From the NCBI RefSeq assembly GCF_030811555.1, contig NZ_JAUSQZ010000001.1, positions 1 to 64,000 of the forward strand: a DNA stretch of 64,000 nt. The letters run 5' to 3'. A program made the position numbers and the translations under genes. Below, one piece after another: positions 8,221 through 17,875 of this stretch. Positions within the stretch are counted from its first letter, which is position 1. Every line of letters begins with the position of its first letter. The DNA comes from Kineosporia succinea. GTDB taxonomy: Bacteria; Actinomycetota; Actinomycetes; Actinomycetales; Kineosporiaceae. The notes under the pieces are model-generated. The model did no database searches and had not been told where the DNA came from. It worked only from the letters and a program-made list of their open reading frames with translations.

Positions 8221-8985
8221 ATGGCCAGCGGCAGTTCGACCCGGGACGCACGGCAGGCCAAGGCCGCGCAGATGCGCGCGGCGGCCGCGAAGGCCGAGGC
8301 CAGACGCCGCACGCTGCTGGTCAGCGGCGTGGTGCTGGCGCTGGTCGTGGTGGTCGTCGGGGTCTTCGTCGTCGTCAACACCACCCGTCGGGACAACGCC
8401 ACCTCGAGCGCGGCGAACCCGGCCAACATCACGGACAACGCCTTCGTCGACGGCGAATCCTCGGCACCGGTCACGATCACCGTCTACGAAGACTTCCAGT
8501 GCCCGTACTGCGCGCAGTTCGAGGCCGCCAACCGCACCCAGATGGCGCAGTGGGTCAAGGACGGCGACGTGAAGGTGGAGTACCACCCGATCGCCTTCCT
8601 CGACAAAGCCTCCACCGACGAGTACTCGACGCGCTCGCTGAACGCCTTCGGCGCGGTCGTGAACTCCTCGCCCGACGCCGCCCTGGACTTCCACAACCTG
8701 CTCTTCGAGAACCAGCCCGCCGAGGGTGGGGCCGGCCTGAGCGACGACCAGCTGGTCGCCTACGCCAAGGAGGCCGGGGCCGACGAGGCCGCGGTGCGCA
8801 CGGCCGTCGACGAGGCGACCTACGAGGGCTGGACCAAGCGCGTCACCGAGGCCTCGTCCAAGGCCGGGGTCACCGGCACGCCGACGATCATGGTCGACGG
8901 GCAGACGGTGAACCTGACCGCCGCCGACGACACCGCGACGCTCGCGACCGCGGTGCAGAACGCGCTCGACGCGGCCGGGAAGTAG
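8221..8985 (+). CDS. Membrane-anchored DsbA-like thiol-disulfide oxidoreductase
   Basis: A 254-residue protein with a charged cytoplasmic N-terminus and one membrane helix (about 31-53), then an extracytoplasmic thioredoxin fold. The active site CPYC is at 94-97 after VTITVYEDFQ, and the cis-Pro loop GTPTIMVDG lies near the C-terminus. It resembles actinobacterial DsbA-family proteins that oxidise or isomerise disulfides in exported proteins. AAGGAG lies 8 bases before the ATG. It sits between MauE-like and Rdx genes. Substrates are unknown; the cysteine-rich pilins in this window are possible clients. Confidence 0.9.
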   Translation: MASGSSTRDARQAKAAQMRAAAAKAEARRRTLLVSGVVLALVVVVVGVFVVVNTTRRDNATSSAANPANITDNAFVDGESSAPVTITVYEDFQCPYCAQFEAANRTQMAQWVKDGDVKVEYHPIAFLDKASTDEYSTRSLNAFGAVVNSSPDAALDFHNLLFENQPAEGGAGLSDDQLVAYAKEAGADEAAVRTAVDEATYEGWTKRVTEASSKAGVTGTPTIMVDGQTVNLTAADDTATLATAVQNALDAAGK

Positions 8986-8987
8986 TC

Positions 8988-9278
8988 GTGGCGCGGGTCT
9001 CCGTCACCTACTGCACGCAGTGCAACTGGCTGCTGCGTGCGGCCTGGGTGGCGCAGGAGCTGCTGCAGACGTTCGGCACCGAGCTCGACGAGGTGGCGCT
9101 GGTCCCGGGCACCGGAGGGATCTTCCAGGTGCACGTCGACGAGAGCCCGGTCTGGGACCGCAAGAACGACGGCGGGTTCCCGGACATCGTGGAGCTCAAG
9201 CGCCGGGTCCGCGACATCGCCGCCCCCGGCCACGCGCTGGGGCACGCCGATCGGGCCGCGGCTCGCGAACAGGCCTGA
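8988..9278 (+). CDS. SelT/SelW/SelH (Rdx) family selenoprotein-like protein
   Basis: A small 96-residue thioredoxin-like protein. The redox motif CTQC is at residues 9-12 in VTYCTQCNWLLRAAW, the standard Rdx-family position, with Cys where eukaryotic homologues carry selenocysteine. It continues with ELDEVALVPGTGGIFQVHVD and the conserved KRRVRD. The GTG start lies two bases after the stop of the DsbA-like gene, so the two are co-transcribed. A cytoplasmic redox role is likely; the partner is unknown. Confidence 0.85.
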   Translation: MARVSVTYCTQCNWLLRAAWVAQELLQTFGTELDEVALVPGTGGIFQVHVDESPVWDRKNDGGFPDIVELKRRVRDIAAPGHALGHADRAAAREQA

Positions 9279-9281
9279 GAC

Positions 9282-9322
9282 GCAGGACGCGGTGGGCACC
9301 TGCGGTGCCCACCGCGTCCTGC
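9282..9322. terminator. Perfect 19-bp bidirectional terminator hairpin
   Basis: gcaggacgcggtgggcacc (9282-9300) pairs exactly with 9304-9322 around a 3-base loop. It lies between the convergent Rdx gene and the PH-domain gene, and is one of the strongest inverted repeats in the window. Confidence 0.85.
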
Positions 9323-9332
9323 ATCTCGTGGT

Positions 9333-9794
9333 TCAGGAAGAAAGACGCCGGTGGTACGCGACCAGCGTCGCCAGCCGCCGGGCCTCGGCCTGCGCACCCG
9401 GGCCGTCGGCGCGCTGCACCGCCATGACCGCCAGCGGGTCACCGTCGGCGGTGTCGAGCGTGACCCACGGATCGCTGACGCCGAAGTTCACGTCCTCGAT
9501 CTCGGCCCAGGTCACCTGACGCGTCACCAGCAGGTTGCGCACCGCCAGCCCGGTGGACGAGGGAGTGGCCCGCACCCCGCCGAAACGGCTCATGCCCCAG
9601 CCGATGAACGCGGCGACCGCGAGCAGACCGACCTTGTCGTAGACGCCCCACGAGGCACCCACCCAGAGGATGCAGGCCACGAACGCGACGGCCTGCCCGA
9701 CCCCCATCACCCAGGCCACGATCCGGCCGCGGCGGGAGACGAAGGGCCGGTGCAGGTCGGCGAGCGCCTGCTCGTTGCCCCCGGGAATGCTCAC
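9333..9794 (-). CDS. PH domain-containing membrane protein
   Basis: A 153-residue protein starting at GTG 9794, whose GTGA overlaps the hisE stop. Two membrane helices (about 22-45 and 50-68) are followed by a small beta-rich domain with [19 protein letters not shown], a PH-like (bPH) signature. This gene commonly follows hisE and ribH in actinobacteria. Function is unknown; it is probably a membrane-associated scaffold. The coupled start suggests it is the last gene of the ribE-ribBA-ribH-hisE unit. Confidence 0.8.
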   Translation of the reverse strand: MSIPGGNEQALADLHRPFVSRRGRIVAWVMGVGQAVAFVACILWVGASWGVYDKVGLLAVAAFIGWGMSRFGGVRATPSSTGLAVRNLLVTRQVTWAEIEDVNFGVSDPWVTLDTADGDPLAVMAVQRADGPGAQAEARRLATLVAYHRRLSS

Positions 9795-10054
9795 AGGTGT
9801 TTGTAGACGTCGTCGAGGCTGATGCCCTTGGCGATCATCATCACCTGCAGGTGGTACAGCAGCTGCGAGATCTCCTCGGCCGCGGCCTCGTTCGACTCGT
9901 ACTCGGCCGCCATCCACACCTCGGCGGCCTCCTCGACCACCTTCTTGCCGATGGCATGCACACCCGCGTCGAGAGCGGCGACCGTGCCGGAGCCCTCGGG
10001 ACGGGTCTGCGCACGGTGGGTCAACTCGGCGAACAGGTCATCGAACGTCTTCAC
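9791..10054 (-). CDS. hisE: Phosphoribosyl-ATP diphosphatase HisE
   Basis: An 87-residue MazG-like pyrophosphohydrolase catalysing the second step of histidine synthesis (PR-ATP to PR-AMP plus PPi). It starts [15 protein letters not shown]. The metal-binding helix motif [17 protein letters not shown] and the second acidic [14 protein letters not shown] are visible. It is a separate gene rather than a HisIE fusion, as is usual in actinobacteria. It lies 22 bases after ribH and overlaps the PH-domain gene by four bases. Confidence 0.95.
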   Translation of the reverse strand: MKTFDDLFAELTHRAQTRPEGSGTVAALDAGVHAIGKKVVEEAAEVWMAAEYESNEAAAEEISQLLYHLQVMMIAKGISLDDVYKHL

Positions 10055-10076
10055 GGGTCGAGGGTATCCGGGCCGG

Positions 10077-10556
10077 CTACGCCGGGAGCGCCAGGTCCTG
10101 CAGCGCGACCGCCGCCGAGACCGCGGCGGTGGCCGCCTCGTGGCCCTTGTCCTCCTTAGAGCCCGGCAGGCCGGCCCGGTCGAGGGCCTGCTGCATGTCG
10201 TCGCAGGTGAGCACCCCGAAACCGACCGGGACGCCGTGCCGCACACTGACGTCGGTGAGGCCGTTCGTGGCGGCCGAGCAGACGTAGTCGAAATGCGGCG
10301 TGCCCCCGCGCACCACGACGCCGAGCGCGATCACCGCGTCGACGCCGGAGGCGGCCAGCCGGGCGGCCGCGACCGGGAGCTCGAAACTGCCCGGAACCGG
10401 CACCTCGACGACGTCTTTCACGCCGGCGTCGGCCAGACCCCGGCGGGCCCCGGCGACCAGGCCGTCCATGACCTCCTGGTGCCACGAGGCCCAGACCAGC
10501 CCGACTCGCAGCCGCGAGCCGTCCACCGTGATCGTTGGCGCACCCTCGCCACTCAT
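10077..10556 (-). CDS. ribH: 6,7-dimethyl-8-ribityllumazine synthase
   Basis: A 159-residue lumazine synthase of riboflavin synthesis, condensing the pyrimidinedione with 3,4-dihydroxybutanone phosphate. Family motifs are [31 protein letters not shown] and [20 protein letters not shown], with the catalytic His in GGTPHFDY. It ends [13 protein letters not shown] lies 7 bases before the ATG. It is third in the riboswitch-controlled rib operon, 26 bases after ribBA. Confidence 0.96.
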   Translation of the reverse strand: MSGEGAPTITVDGSRLRVGLVWASWHQEVMDGLVAGARRGLADAGVKDVVEVPVPGSFELPVAAARLAASGVDAVIALGVVVRGGTPHFDYVCSAATNGLTDVSVRHGVPVGFGVLTCDDMQQALDRAGLPGSKEDKGHEAATAAVSAAVALQDLALPA

Positions 10557-10582
10557 GCTGAAATCTCCTCCTGTGTGATGGA

Positions 10583-11860
10583 TCAGAGCGCGTCGAGCTG
10601 GTGACCCATGAGGTCACGCTTGCTCGTCAGGTACGCGGTGTTGTGCGGGTTCGCCCCGACCTGCAGGCCGATCCGCTCACTCACGCTGATGCCGTGCTCG
10701 GCCAGCCCGGTGAGCTTGGCCGGGTTGTTGGTCAGCAGGCGGATCTCGTCGAGCCCGAGATCGTCGAGAACGGCTGCCGCGGCGCCGTACTCACGGGCGT
10801 CGGCGGGCAGGCCCTGCGCGGTGTTCGCGGCGACCGTGTCCAGGCCCGAGTCCTGCAGCTGGTAGGCGGTGAGCTTGGCCAGCAGCCCGATGCCGCGGCC
10901 CTCGTGACCGCGCAGGTAGATCACCACGCCGCCCTCGGCCGCGACCTTGTCCATCGCCGCGTCGAGCTGGGGGCCGCAGTCGCAGCGGCTGGAGCCGAAC
11001 GCGTCGCCGGTGAGGCACTCCGAGTGCACCCGCACCAGGGCGCCCGTGACCGTCGGCTCCCCCGCGACCAGGGCCACGTGCTCGTGCCCGGTGAGCAGGT
11101 CGCGGTAGGCGATGGCCCGGAAGTCGCCGTGCTCGGTGGGCAGGTGGCTGTCGGCCACGCGGCGCACCCTCGTCGGCACGGCGAGCGGGGCCTCCCGTTC
11201 CGGCGAGGGGTGCTCCTGCCGGTACGCGACCAGGTCCTCGATGCTGATCAGGGGCAGGCCGAACTCGTCGGCCAGGGCGCGCAGCCCGGGCAGCCGGGTG
11301 ACCGGCCCGTCGTCCTCCACGACCTCGGCGAGCACCCCGACCGGCGGCAGGCCGGCCAGCTCGCACAGGTCGACCGCGGCCTCGGTGTGACCGCGGCGCT
11401 CGAGCACGCCGCCGCGCCGGGCGCGCAGCGGGAACACGTGGCCGGGTCGCACCAGGTCGTCCGGGCGGGTCGCGCCGTCGGCCAGCAGCCGCAGCGTGAC
11501 CGAGCGGTCGGCGGCGCTGATGCCGGTCGCGATGCCCGAGCGGGCGTCGACGGAGACCGTGTACGCGGTGCGCAGCGACTCCTCGTTGCGCTCGACCATG
11601 TGCGGCAGGTTCAGCGCGTCGGCCCGGTCGTCGTACATCGGCGCGCACAGCACACCGGAGGTGTGCCGGATGGTCCAGCCCACCCACTCCGGCGAGGCGT
11701 GCACCGCGGAGAGGATGACGTCGCCCTCGTTCTCACGGTCGGCGTCGTCCACCACCAGCACCGGCAGGCCCGAACGCAGTGCCTCGACCGCCTTCTCCAC
11801 CGGGTCGAGCGCGATGTCGGGGTACGTCACGTCGTCGTGCACCTGCAGGTCGCCGCTCAT
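10583..11860 (-). CDS. ribBA: Bifunctional 3,4-DHBP synthase / GTP cyclohydrolase II
   Basis: A 425-residue fusion. The N-terminal DHBP synthase domain (about 15-215) has [12 protein letters not shown] and the RHTSGVLC segment. The C-terminal GTP cyclohydrolase II (about 220-420) has zinc-binding Cys residues in [17 protein letters not shown] and the HEGRGIGL loop. It supplies both precursors of lumazine. The ATG overlaps the ribE stop by four bases. No ribD (deaminase/reductase) is in the cluster, so that step must be encoded elsewhere. Confidence 0.97.
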   Translation of the reverse strand: MSGDLQVHDDVTYPDIALDPVEKAVEALRSGLPVLVVDDADRENEGDVILSAVHASPEWVGWTIRHTSGVLCAPMYDDRADALNLPHMVERNEESLRTAYTVSVDARSGIATGISAADRSVTLRLLADGATRPDDLVRPGHVFPLRARRGGVLERRGHTEAAVDLCELAGLPPVGVLAEVVEDDGPVTRLPGLRALADEFGLPLISIEDLVAYRQEHPSPEREAPLAVPTRVRRVADSHLPTEHGDFRAIAYRDLLTGHEHVALVAGEPTVTGALVRVHSECLTGDAFGSSRCDCGPQLDAAMDKVAAEGGVVIYLRGHEGRGIGLLAKLTAYQLQDSGLDTVAANTAQGLPADAREYGAAAAVLDDLGLDEIRLLTNNPAKLTGLAEHGISVSERIGLQVGANPHNTAYLTSKRDLMGHQLDAL

Positions 11861-12483
11861 CGCGGGGCCACCGTCTCTTCCGTGATCGCGGGAGCGGCTG
11901 CGAGCCGCTCCACGTACTTGGCCAGCACGTCCACCTCGATGTTCACCGGGTCGCCGACCGCGCGGTGCCCGAGGGTGGTGCGGGCGAGGGTCTCAGGGAT
12001 GAGGGAGACGGTGACGACGGTCGGGCCGTCGGTGAGCTCGGCGACGGTCAGGGAGACGCCGTCGAGGGTGATCGAGCCCTTCGCGACCACGTAACGGGCC
12101 AGTTCGGCGGGCACCTCGACACGCACGAGCTCCCAGTGGTCGCCGGGGACGCGCTCGACGACGGTGCCGGTGCCGTCGACGTGGCCCTGCACGACGTGAC
12201 CACCGAACCGGCCGTCGGCCTGCAACGGGCGCTCCAGGTTGACGGGGGCGCCGGGTGTGGCGGTGCGCAGCGAGGTCCGCCGGAGCGTCTCGGCCATGAC
12301 GTCGGCCGTGAAGGTGTCACCGGTCTGCTCGACCACGGTCAGACAGACGCCGTTGACGGCGATCGAGGCGCCCTTGACGGCGTCGGAGGTGACGAGGGGC
12401 CCGCGAACGGTCACCCGGGCGGAGTCCGCCCCGGGCACCAGTTCGACGACCTGGCCCAGCTCTTCGACGATTCCGGTGAACAT
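11857..12483 (-). CDS. ribE: Riboflavin synthase alpha chain
   Basis: A 208-residue protein with the classic start MFTGIVEELGQV. GGGAGG lies a few bases before the ATG, while the in-frame extension upstream lacks one. It contains two lumazine-binding repeats (about 1-95 and 96-200) marked by VNGVCLTVV and LDGVSLTVAE, and GHVVQGHVDGTG between them. It makes riboflavin by dismutation of two lumazines. It is the first gene after the FMN riboswitch, with about 130 bases between. Confidence 0.97.
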   Translation of the reverse strand: MFTGIVEELGQVVELVPGADSARVTVRGPLVTSDAVKGASIAVNGVCLTVVEQTGDTFTADVMAETLRRTSLRTATPGAPVNLERPLQADGRFGGHVVQGHVDGTGTVVERVPGDHWELVRVEVPAELARYVVAKGSITLDGVSLTVAELTDGPTVVTVSLIPETLARTTLGHRAVGDPVNIEVDVLAKYVERLAAAPAITEETVAPR

Positions 12484-12613
12484 CTGTGATCCTCCCTGGC
12501 CACGCGCGTCACGCGGGCTCCGGGGGATCACGACGGGAGACCTCACGGGCCCGAAGGGCCTCGCGAGCGTCGTGTTTCGGCGTCACGGACAGAGAGTTCT
12601 CCTCCGCGAACAC

Positions 12614-12746
12614 CGCGTGCTGCCTCCCATCCGGACTTTAACCGTCGGTCCTGGAGTTCCACCAGGTCAACCGCACCGGCCCGAAGGCCTGTGCGGGTCG
12701 CGGACTGTCACCGCCGGCTCGGAATTTCACCGACCCCGGAGCACGC
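12614..12746 (-). ncRNA. FMN riboswitch (RFN element)
   Basis: Read on the minus strand, the element shows the near-invariant blocks ggggtcggtgaaattccgag, cggtgacagtccgcgaccc, ccgacggttaaagtccggat and gggaggcagc. Flanking arms gcgtgct (12740-12746) and agcacgc (12615-12621) form stem P1. It precedes ribE and should reduce expression of ribE-ribBA-ribH when FMN is abundant. Confidence 0.95.
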
Positions 12747-12895
12747 ACTGCTCTTTTCGTCCGGCCTCCCGCGTCGCGGGCTGCCGAACTGGCCAACAGT
12801 GTGCCATTCACATCTGTTCCCGGGAACGGCAGGGCGGGAGTTCACTGCAAATGGGGGACGCCGAACTCCCCTTTAGCGGGACGAAGCGGTCGCGT

Positions 12896-13555
12896 TCAGC
12901 AGGCCTGGGCGGCCAGCTCGCGCAGTTCGGCGATGCTCGCGGCCGCGTCCTGCGCACCGTAGACGGCGGAACCGGCCACGAACACGTCGGCCCCGGCCTC
13001 GGCGCAGCGCTCGATGGTCTTCACCGAAACCCCGCCGTCGACCTGGATCCACACGTCCAGCCCGGAGTCCTTCACGGCCTGACGGGTGCGGCGGATCTTC
13101 GGGAGCATCGACTCCAGGAACGACTGGCCGCCGAAGCCCGGCTCCACGGTCATGATCAGCAGCATGTCGATCTCGGGCAGCAGCTCGAGGTAGGGCTCGA
13201 CCGCGGTGGTGGGCTTCAGGGCCAGACCGGCGCGGGCGTCCTGCTTGCGCAGCTCACGGGCCAGGCGGATCGGCGCGGCGGCGGCCTCGGCGTGGAAGGT
13301 GACGCTCTTCGCGCCCGCCTCGGCGAAGGCCGGGGCCCAGCGGTCCGGGTCCTCGATCATCAGGTGGCAGTCCACCGGCACCGGCGACACCTTGAGGATC
13401 GACTCGACGACCGGCAGGCCGAGCGTGAGGTTCGGGACGAAGTGGTTGTCCATCACGTCGACGTGCGCCCAGTCGGCGCTCGAGATGCGCTCGAGTTCGT
13501 GGCCGATCCGGGAGAAGTCGGAGTTCAGGATGCTGGGAGAGATCTGGATGCCCAC
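12896..13555 (-). CDS. rpe: Ribulose-phosphate 3-epimerase
   Basis: A 219-residue TIM barrel interconverting ribulose-5-phosphate and xylulose-5-phosphate. Motifs are [26 protein letters not shown] (metal and catalytic Asp), [25 protein letters not shown] and IQVDGGV. The GTG at 13555 gives a normal length with little upstream room. It lies just upstream of the FMN riboswitch. Pentose phosphate supply fits the rib neighbourhood, and the placement is common in actinobacteria. Confidence 0.96.
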   Translation of the reverse strand: MGIQISPSILNSDFSRIGHELERISSADWAHVDVMDNHFVPNLTLGLPVVESILKVSPVPVDCHLMIEDPDRWAPAFAEAGAKSVTFHAEAAAAPIRLARELRKQDARAGLALKPTTAVEPYLELLPEIDMLLIMTVEPGFGGQSFLESMLPKIRRTRQAVKDSGLDVWIQVDGGVSVKTIERCAEAGADVFVAGSAVYGAQDAAASIAELRELAAQAC

Positions 13556-13605
13556 GTCGCAGAGCCTAGTGCGGACCTGGGGCGCCCCGCGGCCGGCGGG
13601 TCTTG

Positions 13606-13619
13606 ACCTCAAGTGAGGT
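13606..13619. promoter_or_regulatory. Candidate operator palindrome acctca-ag-tgaggt
   Basis: A 6-bp inverted repeat with a 2-base centre lies between the divergent rpe and PPOX genes, overlapping a ttgacc hexamer. Its shape recalls small dimeric-regulator sites, but the cognate regulator is unknown. Confidence 0.3.
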
Positions 13620-13639
13620 TCATCTCCGAGGATCGGCTC

Positions 13640-14047
13640 ATGACGACTCGCCCCGAGACCGGCCACGACGAGCTGACGCCGCCGATCCTGGCCTACCTCG
13701 CCACCCAGACCCTGGGCCGCCTGGCCACCGTCGACCCGAGGAACGCGCCGCAGAACAGCCCGGTGGGATTCACCCACAACGCCGAGCTGGGCACGATCGA
13801 CATCCGGGGCTGGAACCTCGGTGAGTCCCGCAAGTTCCGCAACGTCGAGAAGAACCCGGCGGTCTCGTTCGTCGTCGACGACATCGCCTCGGTGAAGCCG
13901 TGGCGGGTGCGGATGGTCGAGATCCGGGGCACCGCCGAGGCCCTGCGCGGGGTGACGCTGGACGACGGCACCACGGGTGAGCTCATCCGGATCCACCCGC
14001 GGCGCATCATCAGCTTCGGCCTGGACGGCGAGGTACCACCACGCTGA
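13640..14047 (+). CDS. PPOX class (F420-type) split beta-barrel oxidoreductase
   Basis: A 135-residue protein, [20 protein letters not shown], with GAGGA before the ATG at 13640; an in-frame GTG at 13613 is less likely. The fold signature includes [20 protein letters not shown] and [16 protein letters not shown], typical of pyridoxamine-oxidase-like, F420- or FMN-binding proteins of actinobacteria. Substrate unknown. It is divergent from rpe and convergent with the RidA gene (15-base gap). Confidence 0.8.
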   Translation: MTTRPETGHDELTPPILAYLATQTLGRLATVDPRNAPQNSPVGFTHNAELGTIDIRGWNLGESRKFRNVEKNPAVSFVVDDIASVKPWRVRMVEIRGTAEALRGVTLDDGTTGELIRIHPRRIISFGLDGEVPPR

Positions 14048-14062
14048 TCCGGGTCAGTCCGG

Positions 14063-14485
14063 TCAGTCCGGCGCGGACCCGCCCGGGCGCACCGCGATCG
14101 CCTCGATCTCGATCAGCCAGTCCGGCTGGGCCAGCGAGACCACCTGCGCGATCGTGTCCGCCGGGTACGGCCGGGAGAAGAACTCCCGGCGCAGGGCGAC
14201 CACGTCGTCCATCGGCGGCGGCACCGTGACCAGGATCGTCACCTTGGCCACGTGGTCGAGGCCGGTGCCGGCAGCCGTCAGCACCCGCTCGAGGTTGCGG
14301 AAGGCCTGACGCGCCTGGCCGGCGAAGTCACCGGCCACGGTGAGGCCGTTCGCGTCGACCCCGACCTGCCCCGACACGAAGACCAGGTCGCCCACGCCCA
14401 CCGCCTGGGAGATGGACGTGGGGTCGTACACGTCGGGGCCGGTGACGACCCGGCGCACCGGGCCCCCGGTCGTGCCGTCCGTCAT
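14063..14485 (-). CDS. RidA family enamine/imine deaminase-like protein
   Basis: A 140-residue YjgF/YER057c/UK114 fold protein. Core motifs are GDLVFVSGQVGVDANG and a C-terminal LIEIEAIAVRPG. The family hydrolyses reactive enamines released by PLP enzymes, typically using an Arg in the segment before the C-terminal strand. Here that region reads AQPDWLIEIEAIAV without the usual Arg, so it may belong to a Rid subgroup with another substrate. It lies 13 bases after rsmB on the same strand, so probably one transcript. Confidence 0.8.
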   Translation of the reverse strand: MTDGTTGGPVRRVVTGPDVYDPTSISQAVGVGDLVFVSGQVGVDANGLTVAGDFAGQARQAFRNLERVLTAAGTGLDHVAKVTILVTVPPPMDDVVALRREFFSRPYPADTIAQVVSLAQPDWLIEIEAIAVRPGGSAPD

Positions 14486-14498
14486 GCGTTGCGGCCCG

Positions 14499-16127
14499 TC
14501 ATGCGTTGCGCCGCAGCAGCGACAGGAACATCGAGTCGGTGCCGTGCAGGTGGGTCCACAGCTGCACGGACGGCCCGTCGCCCAGCACCAGGTCGTCGGA
14601 GCCGGGCAGACGTCGCGAGCCGATCAGGTCGCGCAGCACCGCCGGGGTGTCGAGGCGCTCCACATCGTCGCGGCCGCGCAGCACGTCGTCGACCACCAGG
14701 CGGGTCTCGGCCGGGTGCGGTGAGCAGGTGGCGTAGGCGACCACACCGCCGGGCCGCACCGCCGCGAGCGCCGACTCCAGCAGGGCCCGCTGCAGCGGGG
14801 CCAGCGAGGTCAGGTCGGAAGGGCTGCGCCGCCAGCGCGACTCCGGGCGGCGCCGCAGCGCGCCCAGGCCGGTGCACGGGACGTCGACGAGAACCCGGTC
14901 GTAGCGGCCCGGTTCGGCCTCCCCCACGGTGCGGCCGTCACGCACCTGCACGTCGTAGGCGCACTGCACGGCGGCCAGCGACTGCTGCACCAGACCGGCG
15001 CGGTGCTCGGCCGACTCGACCGCGACCAGCTCGGCGTCGTCGCCCACCAGCCCGGCGGCGTGCCGTTCGGCCAGCAGCGCCGCGAGCAGCGCGGCCTTGC
15101 CGCCCGGCCCGGCGCACAGGTCGAGCCACAGGCCGCGGTCGGTGCCGATGGTCGTGGCGGCGGCGGCGCCGAGGGCCACGAGCTGGCTGCCCTCGTCCTG
15201 CACCCGGGCCCGGCTCTGACGGATGGCCGGGATCTCGTCGGGCGCGCCCTTCAGCAGCGCCGCGACGGGCGAGAGCACGCCCGGCCGGGCGCGGTCGCCC
15301 TCAGTCAGCTCGGCCACGTCGGACAGACCGGGCAGCGCGGCGGCGACCACCGTGGGACGCGCGTTGTGCGAGGCCAGCAGTGCGGGCAGCTCGTCGTCGG
15401 GGCGTCCGGTGGCCTTCAGGGCGTCGCGCAGGGCGCGCACGATCCACTGCGGGTGCGAGTGGGTCACCGAGAGGTTGCCGTCCGGGTCGGTGGACGCGTC
15501 GGGCGCCACCTTCGCGAGCCATTCGGCCTCGTCGCGCTCCCCCACGCGCCGCAGCACGGCGTTGGCGAAACGGGACGCGCCGGAACCACTCGTGGAGCGC
15601 ACCAGGTCGACCGTGGTGGACACCGCGGCGTGCGGCGGCACCCGCATGTGCAGGAGCTGGTGCACGCCCAGGCGCAGGGCATCGAGCACGGCCGGGTCGA
15701 TCTCGGCGATCGGCCGGTCGGTGCCGGCGGCGATGATCGCGTCGTAGGTGCCGCGGCCCCGCAGCGCGCCGTAGGCGAGCTCGGTGGCCAGGCCGGCGTC
15801 GCGGCCCCGCAGGCGGGCCCGGCGCAGCAGGCCGGGAAGGATCAGGTTGGCGTACGCGTCGCGGTCGGTGACCGCGCGCAGCGTCTCGAACGCGACGCTG
15901 CGGGCCGGGTCGACGTTGACGGGACGGCCGCCGCCGGGCCGGCTGTCGGGGCGCTCGGCGCCGCCCTCAGCCGTGCGCGAGCGCGGGGCGTCCCGCCCGC
16001 CGGCGCGGCCGGGCTTGCCCCCCGCCCGGCGGGGCGGGCTCGAGGGACGTCCGGAGCCCGCGGGCCGGCCGGAGCCGGAGGGCCGTCCGGAGTTCGAGGG
16101 GCGTCCGGAGGAGGCCTGGTTGCTCAT
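14499..16127 (-). CDS. rsmB: 16S rRNA (cytosine-967-C5)-methyltransferase RsmB
   Basis: A 542-residue protein. An unusual low-complexity basic Ser/Gly/Arg/Pro tail (about 1-70, repeating GRPSGSGRP-like units) is followed by a NusB-like RNA-binding domain (about 75-215) and an NSUN-type methyltransferase domain. Visible motifs are SAM-binding DLCAGPGGKAA, DVPCTGLGALRRRPES with one catalytic Cys, and YATCSPHPAET with the second. It methylates C967 of 16S rRNA. Its ATG is 91 bases from the end of fmt, the usual actinobacterial fmt-rsmB-rpe order. Confidence 0.95.
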   Translation of the reverse strand: MSNQASSGRPSNSGRPSGSGRPAGSGRPSSPPRRAGGKPGRAGGRDAPRSRTAEGGAERPDSRPGGGRPVNVDPARSVAFETLRAVTDRDAYANLILPGLLRRARLRGRDAGLATELAYGALRGRGTYDAIIAAGTDRPIAEIDPAVLDALRLGVHQLLHMRVPPHAAVSTTVDLVRSTSGSGASRFANAVLRRVGERDEAEWLAKVAPDASTDPDGNLSVTHSHPQWIVRALRDALKATGRPDDELPALLASHNARPTVVAAALPGLSDVAELTEGDRARPGVLSPVAALLKGAPDEIPAIRQSRARVQDEGSQLVALGAAAATTIGTDRGLWLDLCAGPGGKAALLAALLAERHAAGLVGDDAELVAVESAEHRAGLVQQSLAAVQCAYDVQVRDGRTVGEAEPGRYDRVLVDVPCTGLGALRRRPESRWRRSPSDLTSLAPLQRALLESALAAVRPGGVVAYATCSPHPAETRLVVDDVLRGRDDVERLDTPAVLRDLIGSRRLPGSDDLVLGDGPSVQLWTHLHGTDSMFLSLLRRNA

Positions 16128-16218
16128 ACTGCCTCCTTGAAGTGCATTGGCCTGTTATCACCCGGCAGGGTGGACAGGAAAGGTGCGGACCGGCCGGCGC
16201 GGCAAGCGCGCACCGACG

Positions 16219-17202
16219 TCACCGGCCACCCCCGGAAGCCGGGGTGGCAGCGGAACCGTCCGGCGCGTCCTCAAGACCGAGACGCTCGCCCTCGCCCGGG
16301 CGCGCACCCCGCGCCCAGTCGACGGCGGCCATCGCCTTCTTGCCCGCGGGCCGCACCTCGCCCAGCTCGACCGCACCGGTCGACGTGCCCACGTGCACGG
16401 CCTTCTTCAGCACCCGGACCTCGCCCGGGGCCAGGGGTTCGGCGTCGTCGGGAAGCGGCGACACCGGCCCGAGCCCGAGCCGGGCACCGCGGAACGTCGT
16501 CCACGCACCCGGCGCCGGGGTGCACCCACGCACCCGGCGGTCGATCGCGACGGCGGTCTGCGACCAGTCGACGCGGGCCTCCTCGACCGTGATCTTGGGC
16601 GCCAGCGACACACCCTCCTCGGGCTGCGGGCGTCCCTCCATCTCGTCGGCGGCGAGCCCGTCGAGCACCGCGACCAGCAGCCCGGCACCGCCCTCGGCCA
16701 GCCGGTCGAGCAGGTCGCCGGAGGTGTCGCGCGGACGCACCGTCTGCGTCATCACGCCGTAGACCGGGCCGGTGTCGAGGCCCTTCTCGAGCTGGAACAC
16801 CGATGCCCCGGTGACCTGGTCACCGGCCATGATCGCGCGCTGCACGGGCGCCGCGCCGCGCCAGGCGGGCAGCACCGAGAAATGCAGGTTGATCCAGCCC
16901 AGACGCGGGATGTCGAGGGCCCGCTGCGGCACCAGGGCGCCGTAGGCGATGACGGCCACGCAGTCCGCCCCGAGCGCGGCCAGCTCCTCGAGGAACCCGG
17001 GATCGCCGGGCCTGTCCGGCTGGAGCACCGGCACGCCGTGCTCGTCACCCCACTGCGCGACCGGCGAGCGGGAGACCTTGCGGCCCCGCCCGGCGACGGT
17101 GTCGGGCCGGGTGAGCACGGCGATGATCTGATGGTCGGAGGCATGGATGGCCTCGAGCGGCGGCAGGGCGACCTCGGGGGTGCCCGCGACGATGATGCGC
17201 AC
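16219..17202 (-). CDS. fmt: Methionyl-tRNA formyltransferase
   Basis: A 327-residue enzyme formylating initiator Met-tRNA. It starts at GTG 17202 ([19 protein letters not shown]). The formyl-THF-binding catalytic core shows [20 protein letters not shown] (catalytic Asn and His) and [16 protein letters not shown] with its conserved Asp. The C-terminal tRNA-binding domain begins near residue 205. It lies 32 bases downstream of def, the classical def-fmt pair that adds and removes the formyl group. Confidence 0.96.
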   Translation of the reverse strand: MRIIVAGTPEVALPPLEAIHASDHQIIAVLTRPDTVAGRGRKVSRSPVAQWGDEHGVPVLQPDRPGDPGFLEELAALGADCVAVIAYGALVPQRALDIPRLGWINLHFSVLPAWRGAAPVQRAIMAGDQVTGASVFQLEKGLDTGPVYGVMTQTVRPRDTSGDLLDRLAEGGAGLLVAVLDGLAADEMEGRPQPEEGVSLAPKITVEEARVDWSQTAVAIDRRVRGCTPAPGAWTTFRGARLGLGPVSPLPDDAEPLAPGEVRVLKKAVHVGTSTGAVELGEVRPAGKKAMAAVDWARGARPGEGERLGLEDAPDGSAATPASGGGR

Positions 17203-17234
17203 GGTGGAGTCTCGCTGACGTATCGCGGAGGGAA

Positions 17235-17780
17235 CTAGACGGCGCGCCCGAAGGTGGCGTGCGGGCTGACCTTGACCTGGGGCGGCGGGGCACCGTTCCA
17301 CTCGGCCTCACGGATCGCCTTGAGCGCGAGCTTGCGGGTCTCCCGGTCGAGACGGTCGATGAACAGGATGCCGTCGAGGTGGTCGGTCTCGTGCTGGATG
17401 CAGCGGGCCAGGAGCTCGCTGCCCTCGATCGTGACCGGCTCACCGTGCTGGTCGAAACCCTTGGCCACGACGCGCAGCGAGCGCTGGGTGTCGAACACCA
17501 GGTCGGGCAGGGACAGACAGCCCTCTTCGCCGTCCTGCTGCTCGACGGACAGGTCGAGGTCCGGGTTGATCAGATGCCCCAGCTCGCCGTCCACGTAGTA
17601 GGTGAACACCCGCAGCCCGACCCCGATCTGCGGGGCGGCCAGCCCGGCGCCCGGCGCGTTCATCATGGTCTCTTGCAGGTCTTTGACCAGAGTGCGCAGC
17701 TCACGGTCGAAATCCACGACCGGCTCGGCCTTGGTGCGCAGCACGGGGTCGCCGAACAGGCGGATGTTCTGGACAGTCAC
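17235..17780 (-). CDS. def: Peptide deformylase
   Basis: A 181-residue metalloenzyme that removes the N-formyl group from nascent proteins. All three motifs are intact: [17 protein letters not shown] (metal-binding Cys) and QHETDHLDG (two metal His and the catalytic Glu). It starts at a GTG reading [15 protein letters not shown]. It is the first gene of the def-fmt-rsmB run and is divergent from the ABC importer operon across 95 bases. Confidence 0.97.
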   Translation of the reverse strand: MTVQNIRLFGDPVLRTKAEPVVDFDRELRTLVKDLQETMMNAPGAGLAAPQIGVGLRVFTYYVDGELGHLINPDLDLSVEQQDGEEGCLSLPDLVFDTQRSLRVVAKGFDQHGEPVTIEGSELLARCIQHETDHLDGILFIDRLDRETRKLALKAIREAEWNGAPPPQVKVSPHATFGRAV

Positions 17781-17875
17781 CGGTCGAGTCTACGGGCCGA
17801 CGCAAATGCCCTTTGTCCTCAAAAGAGACATAAGCCGAAACACGGTCGCAATCGAACGCTCCTAGCGTCAGCCCG

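Noticed and set aside
17781-17875. TPP riboswitch expected before an NMT1/THI5-like importer
   Set aside because: No THI-box sequence (ctgaga...acctgatctgg) is present.
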